From Tamarix chinensis (Eukaryota > Streptophyta > Magnoliopsida > Caryophyllales > Tamaricaceae), in the NCBI GenBank assembly GCA_030549775.1, contig CM060177.1:64358638-64422637 (forward strand): a DNA stretch of 64,000 nt, read 5' to 3'. This document shows, one piece after another, positions 12,301-23,474 of the stretch; position 1 is the first letter of the stretch, and each line of letters starts with the position of its first letter. A model generated the notes under the pieces. The model did not search any database. It was given only the letters and a program-made list of their open reading frames with translations, and had not been told where the DNA came from. The translations under genes were made by a program, and so were the position numbers.

Positions 12301-12567
12301 AATATATATTATTTAATATTATTCTTATTTATTATTTCCCCATAAATAGAATGGACAATATTTATAGTAATTTTATTTATATTAATCATATAATACCAAT
12401 AAAATAATTATAGTTTGTTGGACAACCAAATCACAGTGAATCTAGTCTGTACACCAATTAGTAGCAATAAACAACTAAGAGCCACTTTAATTTTGAGCTT
12501 GATCGCTCCCGCTCCCTCCCTCTCGTTAGCTTTTGCTTCAAGTCAAAATATCCATGCTTCGTGTTAC
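6916..12567. other. AT-rich noncoding part of copy A
   Basis: No gene is recognised on either strand. The sequence is extremely AT-rich, especially 7,250-7,740 and 10,200-12,420. An ATT-type microsatellite of about 15 units lies at 9,290-9,336. All of it is matched in copy C, and the part up to 10,718 in copy B. Near 9,598 copy A lacks about 150 bases present in C; B also retains the non-repeat part of this stretch. Confidence 0.75.
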
Positions 12568-12579
12568 CTTTAGTGATAT

Positions 12580-13444
12580 TTTTTTGTAAGTAAGTAATTT
12601 TATTACTACCAAAAATAGAGATATGTACAAACTAGATTAGACCACCAAAGCATCCATACAATCTTTCCATTGGTCATACTTATTGTCACAATGAGAAGCA
12701 AAAATCCTACTTGACACCACAAAACAAATGTTTTTAATAAGTACACGAGAGTGTCAAGAATTATTTCTAAATATTCTAGCATTTCTTTCTTGCCAAATCA
12801 AACCTATGAAAGTGACGAAAAGTGCTCTAAGTATGTCCTTCTTCCTCTTGCATTGCCTTGTGTTTTTAGCTAAGATTCTAAGTTCTAACTCCCATGATTG
12901 AGTATGATCCCTTCAGTTAAAGGAGTTCCTAATCTTCACCTAAATTTCTTGACTATAAGGGTAGTCAAACATAAGATGTTTGATGTCCTCCTCCTGTCTT
13001 GTCCTGCACAGAATGCATTATATGTCCTCAATAAGATTCAGCTGTTTCAATCTCTCCTTGGTCATCAACCTGTTTTGGATATCAAGCCAGGTAATAAATT
13101 AGTGTTTGGGGGTAGCCAAGCCGTACTAAGGAATAGGCCACCACAAAAAAAATTTCCCTATGATTCTTAGTGAGATCATACATTTTCTTGATACTGTAGG
13201 ATCCATCTTGTTTTATGATTTTGTCCACAACCTGAGAATTAGAGAAGAAAACCTAAAAATGAGTTCTGAGCTTGAAGATTTGCTGGAGATGCCAAGAGCA
13301 TTTATGGACTGAGGTAAATGACCACAAAGGTTAAGAGCTTAGGTAAATGGAATGAACCCATTTGACCCAAAGGGTGTCCTTCTTGTAGCGAAGATTCCAA
13401 AGCAGCTTCCCCAAAGCCACTTTATTCCAAAGGTGCAATCATAT
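12580..13444 (-). mobile_element. 5'-truncated L1-type LINE, copy A (zf-RVT tail)
   Basis: Read on the reverse strand, the decayed frame contains NKVALGKLLWNLRYKKDTLWVKWVH, typical of the region just after the reverse transcriptase in plant L1 ORF2. It is followed by a zf-RVT zinc-binding segment (RLMTKERLKQL, CILC, HLMF) and IWQERNARIF. Several stops break it. The element ends in a short poly(A), seen as a T run at 12,580-12,585. Flanking copies of CTTTAGTGATATT at 12,568 and 13,445 form a target duplication of about 13 bp. Truncated 5' end, poly(A) and a long target duplication are the signature of target-primed reverse transcription. The identical insertion is in copy C. Confidence 0.88.
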
Positions 13445-13456
13445 CTTTAGTGATAT

Positions 13457-14440
13457 TATCAGTATGTGCGCTTCACTCTCAGCTCGTGAATTATTTATAA
13501 TCATGAATAATAATATTTTATTAATTATTAATTTATAGTTATAATTGATATGACTTTTATAAATTTCCTATGTATGATTATACTTTTTTTGGTATTTATT
13601 ATGATTAATACCAAATTTATTATGTATTAGTTTATCATTATAATGAGTATTATTTTTAACTAATTATTTTTAATTATAATTAATATTATTTATGATGGTT
13701 ATTGAATTTTATTTAAGAATAATAATATTTTTATTAATTATAATTAATAATTATAGTTGGATAGAAGAAGATAAGAAAAGTAAGCGGTGAGAAATTAATG
13801 CGAGTATAATAGTAACTATAATTAATAATCATAGTTGGGTCTTTAATTAAAAAGTAATGGGACCTACCTATGGTGTAATAATATGTGTTTGGGTAGGAGA
13901 ATAATCTTACAAAAATAAAAGACAAATCAAAGGGTGTGGAATCTGTACGAAGTAATAATGTAGATAATAATAATACCATTACTAAACACACACTAATTTG
14001 TGGAAATAGTTCAAAATATCCATTATTGTTATTGGTAAGTAAATAATTTTATTACCAAAAATGAGCATTTTAAATACATCAAGATTTGTACTCAAAACTG
14101 TCAAATGTTAAAATCATGCCTTAAAAGGAAGCTATATTGCTTTTTTTCTATTCTTTACCGTAAAACCTCCATTTTTATGATCATAAATTTTCTTTTGTTT
14201 TACTAGAAATTTTGTAGAAAGTAAATTGAAAATACATGGTATTACCGTCTTATATAACATAGGAGAGGTACATTCATTAACTGACCTACGATGGATGTAA
14301 GGCTAAAAAACAAACTCATGTCCCACGAGCCAGGTGTGACTGTTACCAAATCCGAGTCTGATACAAGACTTATAAAACTATATAAAATAATAAATACAAT
14401 ATCAAAAGATCTACCAAAATTCAACACGAGCCAAACCAAA
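13457..14440. other. AT-rich noncoding stretch of copy A
   Basis: No gene is seen. The short reverse-strand open frame near 13,734-13,991 is low-complexity AT-rich sequence and is not conserved as coding in copy C. GGTAACAGTCACACC-type sequence occurs on the reverse strand near 14,330, of unknown meaning. Confidence 0.6.
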
Positions 14441-14560
14441 ATAAAATATGAAATCTTGGTGGTGTATAATGAGTCTTATCTCTACAAGAAATGTGCACAT
14501 AAAGTTTACAGAAAGTGTATCCCTGAAGAGCAAGTTGAAAGTGTCATATCTCATTGTCAT
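14441..14560 (+). pseudogene. Orphan gypsy integrase zinc-finger fragment, copy A
   Basis: About 40 residues read YNESYLYKKCAHKVYRKC, then IPEEQVESVISHCH. This resembles the junction of RNase H and the integrase HHCC zinc finger in Athila-like Ty3/gypsy elements, where a motif of the type YLYKKCADxxxRRCVPEEE...HCH is usual. The frame runs into unrelated AT-rich sequence right after the first histidine pair, so it is a broken-off fragment. The same fragment is in copy C on the opposite strand. Recognition rests on motif memory only. Confidence 0.55.
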
Positions 14561-14918
14561 GTGATCGATGTTAAAATTAATAAATTAATCAATACAAGTA
14601 AGCTAATTTTAATAATAAATAACTACCTTATATGAATAATATTAATCATAATCAAACAAAAAAATGTTAATTATAATTCTAAAGAAATATTTAATAAAAA
14701 TAATATTAATTAAAATAATTAATTGTAATTTAAAAAATATTATTAAACATAATTCTAATTAAATAATAAAAAAATTTATGTTATTTAGAGTTATAAATAA
14801 TAACTTAACATTAATAACTATTGATTGTAATGACAACTTAACAATTATTAAAAATATTAACCATTATTACAAATAATTATAATATTAATCATTGTTATGA
14901 TTAAAAGTAATTGGTGTA

Positions 14919-15840
14919 TCATTAATATACATTAGCACCTACACTTATTTAGGTCATACCCTTACACAAGAAATATTACTAAAATGCCCCTAGGGCCTAT
15001 AATAACATTATTTATGCAACAAATGGCCGTATTAGCATATCATATCATACATGTACATTTAACATTATCATTAATAGCAAGGATCCTTCCCTTAAGAATT
15101 TTTTCTACGCATGACACATAAATTATCATGCTTTTCTCTTTCATCAACTAACATATGCCAGTAAACACATTATACTTAACAACATACATTATGCATATAA
15201 ATCATATTAAAAATTCTAATGTGTTAGCATACGTATATCTATACATTTTAGTAGGGTATAATGATTACCTTATTTCCAGCAAAATTTAAACCTTACTGGT
15301 ACCCTAGTTAAAGGTTTGAGCTTTGATTAGTAAAATCAATACCTAAAAATAATATTAATATTTATCATATTAGGAGTATAAAAATCAAAAGAATAACATA
15401 CTAATGTTAACCATTATTATACCTCAGAATTAATCCAAAATACTCAAAATGAAAGGCAGAGCTCATGCAGCTCACGCAACGTGTGTTGCATGCAAAATAG
15501 CAAGGAAGGAGGTAGTTGAAGAGGGATGGAAGAATGAAGGGTGGTTGGTAGAGATGACAAAGGGGCAGATCGGGGATGAGGAACCCATCCGCATCCCCTC
15601 CCCGAATCCGACCTGATCCTTGATTTTTTTATTAAGGATTTCCTTACCCGATCCTCGCTGGGATCAAATTCCCATACCCAACCGGATCCCCGATCTATTT
15701 TCCATCTTCAATTTATTCCCCAACTTTGAAACCCAACTCGATCCCCGATCCTCAAGCCTTTTTTATATTATACTTTTAATTTGTATTCTATAAAAAATTA
15801 TATTATATATATATAATTATATAATTATATAAAAAAATGA

Positions 15841-15872
<32 letters not shown>

Positions 15873-17299
15873 TCGGGGTGGGTTCGGGGATGGGGACTCC
15901 CAACCTGTCCCCAAGAAAATCCCATAAAAAATCCCCAAATTCTCTCCCCAAATGGGGAATCCCCCATGGGCCCCCGAAACCTTGGGGAAAATTGCCATCC
16001 CTTGTGGTTAGTTGGGGTAAGGTTTTTGGGAGTGGTGTGGAGAGCATATGGAGGGTAGTTAGGGTAGTGGCTGGATGTAGGGAGGAAGTAGGGGTGTAGG
16101 TGGTGGTTGGGGGTCGATGATTGACAGCTCAGGGTGTTGGAGGTGGCGGCTGCAGGGTTGGAAAAAGAGGATGCAAGAGTGTCTAAGGAGAAGAAGGAAG
16201 GAAAAAGAAGAGGGGAAGGGAGGATTTGTAGGGTTAGGTTTCGACCAAGGGAGGCCAGGTGGTGGCATGGGAGGTTCTAGCGAGTGTATTGGTGGATGTG
16301 GTGGTGGCGGAAGAGGAAGGAGGGTGGCAGACGGTGTTGGTGCAGAGTGGAGGCCGCTAAGGAGGGGAAAAAGGAGAGGGAGGGAAGGAGGCTGCAAGGG
16401 CATGTGGGGGTGACGGGGTGGTGTAAGGAGGTTGGTGGGGGTGTTAGGGAGGTGGTGTAGGTGGTCAGTTGGGCGGAAGGGGGGCAATTGAGGGTGGGGA
16501 GAAAAAACAAGGGAGGAGGAAAAGAAGGAAAGAAGGTAAAGAGAGAGGGCTCTATAGGGCGTGAAGGGGCTCGAGGCAAGTCAAAAATGAGTAGAAGGGA
16601 AGGTTATAAGGAGAAAAAAAGGAAGAGGGAAAGGAGAGGAGGCAGGTGCAGGCTGGGGCAGTGGTTGTAGGTGGTAGGATGGTAGGTTGTAGGGAGAAGG
16701 AGAAGGAAAGGGAAGGTACACAGGGAAGGGTGGCAAGCTCGATTTTGGTCCAAAAATGGGAGGAAAGGGATGGGGGAGAAAGGGAGAGTGAGAGTAGGGT
16801 TACAGGCGATGTGCAGGCTGCCATGGCATGTAGTAGTCAAAGGAGGAGAATGAGGGAAAGAAGAAGAAGAAGAAGAAAAGGAAAGGAGAGGTAGGCCGGC
16901 TAGGTGGGGGAGAAGGAAAGGGAAGCGGTCTGACCTACGCGTGAGGGAGGGGGAGAGAAAAAAAGAAGTTGGGTTGAGCCAACCTAGGGGGAAATGGAAA
17001 GAAAAAGAAAAAGGGGGAGACAGGTTGGGGCAGTCACGTGGGAGAGGGAGGAGAAAGAAAGGAAGGGAGTGGGCTGTTGGCCCAACGCGAGGGGGGAGAA
17101 GGGAAGCAGGCCAAGCACCTTGAAGAGGAAAAAAGAAGAAAAGGAAAAAGAAGGAAAAGAAAAGGAAGAAAATGGGGAAAGAAAAAAGGAAAAAAGGGAA
17201 AAATAAAATAATTTTTTTGGACTAATGGTATTTAATATTTTTGATAGATAAATTAAGTTAATAATTTAATTTATTAGAATTTAATATATTGGTTTTAAA
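14919..17299 (-). repeat. GC-rich, purine/pyrimidine-skewed repeat, copy A
   Basis: This block stands out from its AT-rich surroundings. On the forward strand 16,080-17,210 is strongly purine-rich (G and A). Its overlapping open frames give proline-, serine- or arginine-rich low-complexity peptides and are not convincing genes. The block recurs at 37,697-40,266 and, in part, at 53,535-54,990, both in the opposite orientation to this copy. A hAT-like MITE sits inside all three. The repeat may be part of a retrotransposon LTR or leader, but no LTR ends were found. Confidence 0.7.
15549..16003. mobile_element. hAT-like MITE, copy A
   Basis: The 455-bp element starts TAGAGATGACAA and ends TTGCCATCCCTT, so its ends form an imperfect inverted repeat of the type TAGGGATGGCAA. 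It is flanked by GTGGTTGG (15,541-15,548) and GTGGTTAG (16,004-16,011), an 8-bp target duplication with one mismatch, as expected for hAT elements. Two arms rich in GGGGAT/ATCCCC flank an AT-repeat centre near 15,790-15,865, so it can fold back on itself. There is no coding capacity, so it would depend on a transposase elsewhere. Confidence 0.8.
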
Positions 17300-17943
17300 A
17301 GGCTAATTTTAGTAAAATAGTGGTTTGAAAAATTATTTAAATAAAATGAGCATGATAAAATAAAAAAAATATTTATTTTAATTTATTAAACATTCATATC
17401 CACTTTTACACACTCAAAAATCTATAAAATAAATAAATTAAATTTAAAAGTTAATTTATCCCAAGTAAGGGTTATTTATTAATAACAGCTACTTGCACTC
17501 AAAATAAAATTAGTCAAAGTATGGGCCGGATAAGGAGGGGCATGCGACCACCTTTTGGGTGGGAAAACTAGGTTATGTTTGGTTAGGATTAAACTAGAAA
17601 TGGTAACTAAGTAGTAACTAGCTAGTTTGATTTCTAACTAACCCTTAGTTCTAGTTGGGAATGGGTATCTTGTAACTAAGTGATTGTGGCACTATATAAG
17701 GGAAATTAGGGGATGAATGTAAGGGTCTTTGATCAGTCATATTTCTCTTTTTGCTAAGTGAAAGTTAGCTCCTTGGTTAGTGAATACCATGGTTGAATTA
17801 TATCCTAAAATTCTTGTGTCTTTTTATCTTAAGTGTTGTATAGCTTGAGTGGTAGATTCAATTATATGAATTAAGAGTTACTTAATTCATATATTCATGA
17901 ACTCATACCTCGTCTATCTTTCTCATTTTTGGTGGTTTATTAC
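17300..17943 (+). promoter_or_regulatory. Possible LTR or promoter-like stretch
   Basis: This sequence is not part of copies A, B or C. TATATAAG at 17,693-17,700 follows a more complex upstream region (17,520-17,690). It is followed by pyrimidine-rich sequence, giving the layout of a plant LTR promoter. No matching second LTR, primer site or target duplication was found, so this is a weak reading. Confidence 0.3.
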
Positions 17944-19862
17944 CTACCCATCAATTTTTTTACCAAGTTTAATCCAATTTGTATCCACCATGTATAAAAA
18001 AGCATTCGAATAAGTCTTTGAAATAGTTAGAACATTCAGTTTGTAACCCTTCATAAACTTCACCTGCTTTTCACACTTTAAAGACAACTTGATTAAGTCC
18101 TTAATAGAATCATAAGCATACATATCAATCTTGTCATGGATCAAGTTTTTAAATCCACCTAAGAATCTAGCACATTTTTGTTCTTTCTATTCTTATATGT
18201 CACATATTAGTGCTAGTCCTTCAAATTCCCTAGTGATGCAAACAAAGGAGCTAGACTTGTTAATCATACACTTAGGGATGATGCAAATCCTTCACAAAAC
18301 CCTTTGTCGCTTCCAAGTGGTCCAATTACAAGACTTAGAGCCAAACATTTTAAGGAAGCACTAAATGGGCTAATCCAAGAGATTTGGGCTAATTCTAAAC
18401 AGATCAAGATGGGCTCAAATAATAATCAAGACTTAGTCAACATCATCAAAGAATTTGAAGAGGCTAATATTTATGTAAAAACATTTCCAACATGATCTAA
18501 CCATCAAAAGGCATGAATTTGATGAGTTTTAAGATATTAAATAGAGGGTTAAAATATGGTCTTGAATGATTGTGTTAAATACATTAAAATTATTCATTTA
18601 GCTATTTATGGTTGCATTTAGAAGTCCAAGAGGCCAAAAAAATGTGGGAACTTGTTTATTTTGTTATTTGTGTTGTTTTAAAGCTTTAGTTATGACTTTT
18701 CCTATTCTAGGATGGTGTTTTAAACCTTTAGTTATGAATTTTCCTATTCTAGCTTTAGGTATGACTTTTACTATTCTAAAAGGGTGTTTTAAAGCTTTAT
18801 TTGTGACTTTTCCTATTCTTGGAGGGTTTTTCCAAGTATATATATATAGGCAGTTCTTAAAAGAACTTGTTTTCAGATATATAACGTTTTCAGAAATTAT
18901 AATATTTGTGAGGTTTTGTGTTCCTTTTCATTCTTAAAAAAACTTGTAGAACTTATCAAGTTAATTTTATGGTGTTTAAACAACCGAACTTATCACCTTG
19001 ATTGTTGAGAGATTCTCAAGTTTTCTAGGTGTGGCGTTTCAATCATTCGTAGTCTTGGTTTTCATCTTGTTAGGTGTTGGGTCAAGGCTCAAGCAATCTT
19101 GTCTTCATGATCTTGGGGTTCTAAACCATCGTTGCTATTGGGTTTCATCACAGTTGTTGATGGAGTTCATATCACCTAGTGTACTCTTCTATACTACGAA
19201 GTCCTTGCCTAAGGGTAGTTAACTTAACATACATGTCTTACTCATACTCCCTAGGATCAAATTTCTTCCATAGGTGTTTCTAAAGCTTTTCTCATGACTA
19301 AAAATTAGATTTATCTTGTCTTTCACATGTTCTCTTTTGGTTGTCATACCAAACCCTAGCAAACTTTTTAAATTTTAGAATAGCGAGTTTACATTTTCGT
19401 TCATCATTATACTCCGTGAATTCAAATATTGCTTCTACCTTATGCAAACACTCAATGAACAATTCAACATTTAAATCACCATAAAAATTCAGGAAGGTCT
19501 AGCTTTATACCTTTATCGTCATGGTGTGTATGCTATGGTTGGAAATGATACGGCCTTTAAATTCTAATTAAAACATTCAATGCATTTTCATGGTCACCTT
19601 CATCTTACTCCATTTTCAAATTCATGTTTCCTCCCTTTACTTTAACCACGTGTCTAACCATCCTTCTACTAGGTCATCAATGGCTTCCATAGTGTTTTGC
19701 ATGTGTATCAATAGCTCTTGATTAGCTAAGCATGCATCCATGCATTGGAGTTGACTTTGTATTGCTAGAATTTTTTGGAGTTGAGCATTGTGTGCGCTCA
19801 TGTTGATGTTGAGGATTTAGATTGGCGCAAGTATGGAATCCATCTTATCTTCATCTGCCATG
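17944..19862 (-). pseudogene. gag: Second Ty3/gypsy gag pseudogene, split by a solo LTR
   Basis: On the reverse strand a start at 19,862 gives MADEDKMDSILAPI and then a stop. The frame resumes as MSAHNAQLQKILAIQSQLQ, then DDKGIKLDLPEF, YGDLNVELFIECLHKVEAIF and ERKCKLAILKFKKFARVWYD. These parallel the gag at 3,576-4,633. The gene then breaks at 19,175, where a solo LTR is inserted. It continues from 18,233 with KEQKCARFLGGFKNLIHDK and IDMYAYDSIKDLIKLSLK, and ends near 17,944. Several stops and at least one frameshift (near 19,500) are present. No zinc knuckle or pol follows, so this is a truncated relic. Confidence 0.88.
18234..19174 (+). mobile_element. Solo LTR of a Ty3/gypsy element inside gag
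   Basis: The 941-bp insertion starts TGATGCAAAC and ends TCATATCA. It is flanked by perfect CCTAG repeats (18,229-18,233 and 19,175-19,179). The gag reading of the host element is restored when it is removed: the sequence from CCTAGTGTACTC onward continues the gag interrupted at CCTAG. Its first 260 bases hold an open frame (18,235-18,495) with SGPITRLRAKHFKEALNGL. This is like the C-terminal tail of some plant gypsy pol proteins that extends into the 3' LTR. No internal region remains, so it probably formed by recombination between two LTRs. Confidence 0.9.
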
Positions 19863-20125
19863 GCAGTTTTGAAGAAGATAAATACACGGTATTGGTGTTT
19901 CAATGGAAACCAAAAGTGTATGGGTGTTGGAATAAGGAAATCGAGAGGTGTAGAGGTTTTGTTGGTGGTTTTTTCTGAGGTCCTTGCATTTACTTGGGAA
20001 GTTCAAGCTTGTTTCAATTTTAAAATGTCAACTTCATAAATATTATTTCCAATGGAAGCTGGTTAGCTCTGAAATATCATGGAAATCTACATTCACAAAA
20101 CATCAATGATCATATATTCTTCTTT

Positions 20126-20208
20126 GCAGCTAAAGTTCCTGCATGCGGATGAGGCACAATGTCTTTGGGTGGATATTCGGGAGAGATATGACAGACATAA
20201 TGATTTGA
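20126..20208 (+). pseudogene. Possible copia gag fragment
   Basis: A short frame reads LKFLHADEAQCLWVDIRERY, then DRHNDLNL. This resembles the part of copia-type gag polypeptides with the pattern YADxAxxxWxDLxERF. It is flanked by CTTTGCAG and GTAAGT, which look like splice sites but may be chance. A degenerate copia RNase H end lies 0.5 kb downstream on the same strand, which supports a deleted copia relic. Too short for certainty. Confidence 0.35.
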
Positions 20209-20742
20209 ACCTTGTAAGTTACAAGTATTGATTCTGATAGTGAGAAATTTGTGAGTGGCAAAGGTCAGTGTAGCAAAACTATTTTTTTTCTTATCTCTTC
20301 CTATTGATGGCACTCTTGTTTGTTCTTACAAGTGGCTTGAAAAAGTGCCGGTGGTAGAGGAATTAAGATAACCCCTTTGAATAGTGTGATTCAAAACCTT
20401 GAAAATCTAAATATTGAATCCGGCTTAGGATATAATATTCTACAATTTTATGAAGTTTGACAAGGATCATTTTTATTCATTTATTTTTTTTATGATGTTT
20501 CGCTTTGGAATGACAGTTTTTGGGGGCAATTTTTGGTATATTTGTTGATTAGTGTATTGATTTCTCAAACTATTTATAATTTTCTTTTTTGTTATTGGGA
20601 GAAAAATTCTTGAATTGTTGGGTTTGCAAGCTGTTTATGTGTTCTATTTATAATTTTTTGCTACAATTTCATATAACTTCTATGCATGTTTTGTTATGAA
20701 GTATTATTTTTCATAAACTAAATCTTTGCAACATTGAGGTCC

Positions 20743-20831
20743 AACCAACTGGCTGATATCTCACACAACCCTTGAGTAGAGACAAATTTGAGAAGATTAG
20801 ATTCGAACTACGCATGACTAAGATAGTGTAA
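20743..20831 (+). pseudogene. Ty1/copia RNase H C-terminal remnant
   Basis: The frame NQLADISHNP, shifted once at 20,771 to SRDKFEKIRFELRM and ending TKIV stop (TAA 20,829-20,831), matches the end of copia pol. Most plant copies read QLADIFTKPL...DKFxxLRxxLGM there. Nothing else of reverse transcriptase was recognised upstream. The G-rich GGAGGAGGTGATGAC near 20,863 could be a polypurine tract and LTR start, but this is unproven. Confidence 0.6.
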
Positions 20832-21467
20832 TTCATACATATTTAATTCCCATGGTCAATTGGAGGAGGTGATGACTAGAGGACAATTTGGGAAGGGCAT
20901 CTCATTAACCTGCTTGATTTATACGAATACCTGCTAATGTTTTTGGATATTTTGTTAGTCATTGAAAACTCCTAAGTTATCGAAGGGAATAGTTTTAAGA
21001 TCAGATTTGAGAACACAACCCCTTTCCTTCCTTCACAAACTTGTGAGTTTTTGAGCCTGTAAATTTAAATTTCTCTTCATATGTGGATATTGTATTCTAG
21101 AACTTGATTTGATTCTCTTTGAGGCCAAATAGACGTTTTGCATGGTCATAAAGATGATAGAGGCAACTTTTATTTTATATTAATGAGTACCACAGGCCAA
21201 ATGTAGCCTACCAATGTCATTATTTCCTCTGTCAACTAGTTTGAGCTGTATAAGCCATTTTTTTCCTGCACCCATTTATTCACCTAATCCCTGTCATGAT
21301 CCCCACACCAAAAGGACTAATGGAGAATTATCTATTTATTATCATAAAGTGGATGTATGAAGGAAATTTATGAAAAACAATTGGTGACTATGGCAGGTGT
21401 TGTACCTAAGAAAAGGAGAAAGAAAAGGTGTGAAAATTATTGCAAAAGAAAATAATGGAAAATGAAA

Positions 21468-21713
21468 GGAGGAGAGAAAAAAAATCCTAAAGGAAAAAAA
21501 GAAGAAGAAAGGAATTCAATAGCAAGGGGTGAAAGGAAGCAAGGTGAAGGGATAAAAAGAAAAAAAAATCCAAAAGGAAAGTTAATAACAAGGAGGAGAG
21601 AAAGGAGGAGAGAGAAAAAATCCTAAAGGGGGAAAAAGAAAGAAATTCAATAGCAAGGTACGAAAGGAAGCAAGGTGAAGGGAGAAAAAGGGAAAAAAAT
21701 CCAAAAGGAAAGA
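21468..21713. repeat. Purine-rich tandem duplication
   Basis: Two copies of a purine-rich unit of about 115 bp (21,468-21,583 and 21,603-21,713) share AATTCAATAGCAAGG, GAAAGGAAGCAAGGTGAAGG and AAATCCAAAAGGAAAG. The forward strand is nearly all A and G from about 21,410 to 21,750. The reverse-strand open frame here is phenylalanine- and serine-rich low complexity and is not a gene. Confidence 0.75.
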
Positions 21714-23317
21714 AAAGAAAATTCAAAATCAAGAGGTGAAAGGGGAAAAAATTATGATAGTGAAAATATTTTGTTGTGATTGAAAATGGTTTGGTGTGAG
21801 GAGATTGTGTTGAAGTTTAGTCTCCACTAGGTTCCAAGATTTTTATTTTCACCATAAGCCCAAAGTTATTCCCTACATTAAAGCCTAGTCCTATTACAAC
21901 CTAATAAGACCTCTTTGATTTATGACATGCATGTGGCTGTACAAGTGGTTTAGAATGAGAATTACCTCAAGCTTATATTATATCATGTTCACAGGAATGA
22001 TTAGAGCAAAACACGACCCATATCGAACACATGAGAGTCCACCATTCATTTGTGTGAGAATCATTTATGTTGTTCTCAAGTCTGACCCTGGAACAATCTT
22101 AGCATTGATCCCATACTTCCTCAAACCGGTACTATTTATTCTACACTCTCAAACACATCTATTTTTTAGATACTTCCATATCCCAATACTTTTCACTCAA
22201 CCTCTACAATAATTTCTTAATTATCACTACCTATTTGATTATTCTGTCATCATCTTTAATTTTGTTGGCTTCATATATGATCTTAAAACTTATTACCTTA
22301 TGATGAACCTAGATATTCGATGCTTAGCTTAATATCTATTTGCTTTCAACTACACATTTGTTATATCTTTGCTAAGACATGGATGTATTCTCCTCATTTG
22401 GTCTCTTAATTTGCCTTTCCAAGGGTGCCAATAGGGGGCAGGGTGTGTGTTTCTATGTAGTTATGCTTATATCTAGGTTAGTTTTCATGAATAAGTCTCA
22501 AAATAGGGTCTTGTGATTAGATCATTAGGAAGGATGTTTTTAGCATAAACATTTGCAAAGCATCTTGGAATGAATTCTTTTGAATTGATGAAGAAGTCTC
22601 TTGAGGTAAATTTGCTAAAGTAAGATTGTTTATTTGTTTATTTTTTGCTTCTGCAATTTGTAAAAATATGGGCAATTATTTGTTTCAAGTCTGGTGAGGA
22701 AGAAGTGCCTCCAAAATTGAAAATTTTTATGGGTCAAAAGAGTTTTTTTTACCCTGATCCAATTGAGAGAGGAAAAGGGAAAAAAGAAAAGAAAAGAAAA
22801 AGATTAGAGCATTGGCAGTTCAAATTAACATTCAATGAGCTTTTAATTTCAATATTTTGTGGTGTCTTTGAGAACTGGTAAGAATATATATATATAGGTG
22901 TACTCCCTATTTTGTTTGATGAAGCATTCATACCTTCATTCATGGCATGGGCCACGAGAAAGTGAATATAAAAATAATATATTATATCTAATTTAGTATT
23001 CAGTACTTCACCATGTAAGGCCTTTTTTTATAAAATAATTTTAAATCATATCATTAGTTATTCTAAATAATAACTATAATCATTCAAGCCATATACTCAT
23101 TGTTTTTCATGCATTTTCTTCTTCAACGTTTTGTCCTTAACCCCATTTATTTTCTTCTTTTCTCTCCAATACAATTTCTTTCACTATTCCTTATATTACT
23201 GTTTGACTCATAGGGACTATTTTTTATTAGTTTATTTGATAATGCTTTATTTAAAACGGTAATTAATATATTTGTATTGTTAGATTTTGTTCCTTTGAAT
23301 GAGTCATATTATATGAA

Positions 23318-23474
23318 ATTAGTTAATGATGGTGAACTAGCTCTTAATTGTCCCCATACCCCTATCTTATTTTTCTGCGTGTCTTGTATTTGTTTGATTA
23401 GTTAATGATTATGGACTAGGTCTTAATTGTCCCCACACCCGTCTTATTTTTCTCCGTGTCTTGTATCTGTTTGA
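23318..23474. repeat. Two-copy tandem duplication of about 80 bp
   Basis: The unit containing TAGTTAATGAT, CTTAATTGTCCCCA, TCTTATTTTTC and GTGTCTTGTAT occurs twice in a row, with a handful of differences. Confidence 0.8.

Larger units (their letters stand above)
1..17299 (+). repeat. Segmental duplication copy A (forward arm)
   Basis: This stretch matches, base by base over long runs, the reverse complement of 37,697 to about 50,200, apart from a gypsy element at 1,673-6,910 present only here. Matching landmarks include the LINE (12,580-13,444), the MITE (15,549-16,003) and the purine-rich tail ending near 17,210. By eye, 12,901-13,095 differs from copy C at about 5 of 200 positions. Homology stops near 17,299, where both copies read TTGGTTTTAAA and then diverge. 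The left end lies outside the window. No intact reading frame was found; the short open frames here are chance ORFs in AT-rich DNA. Exact ends would need an alignment. Confidence 0.9.

Noticed and set aside
12898..13170. A 90-codon forward frame (137 codons in copy C at 41,875-42,288)
   Set aside because: It is antisense to the LINE. The recognisable protein homology is on the other strand.
16059..16894. Overlapping proline-rich and arginine-rich open frames in the GC-rich block
   Set aside because: They are low-complexity frames on both strands caused by purine/pyrimidine skew. There are no domains, and they are not conserved as coding between copies A, C and D.
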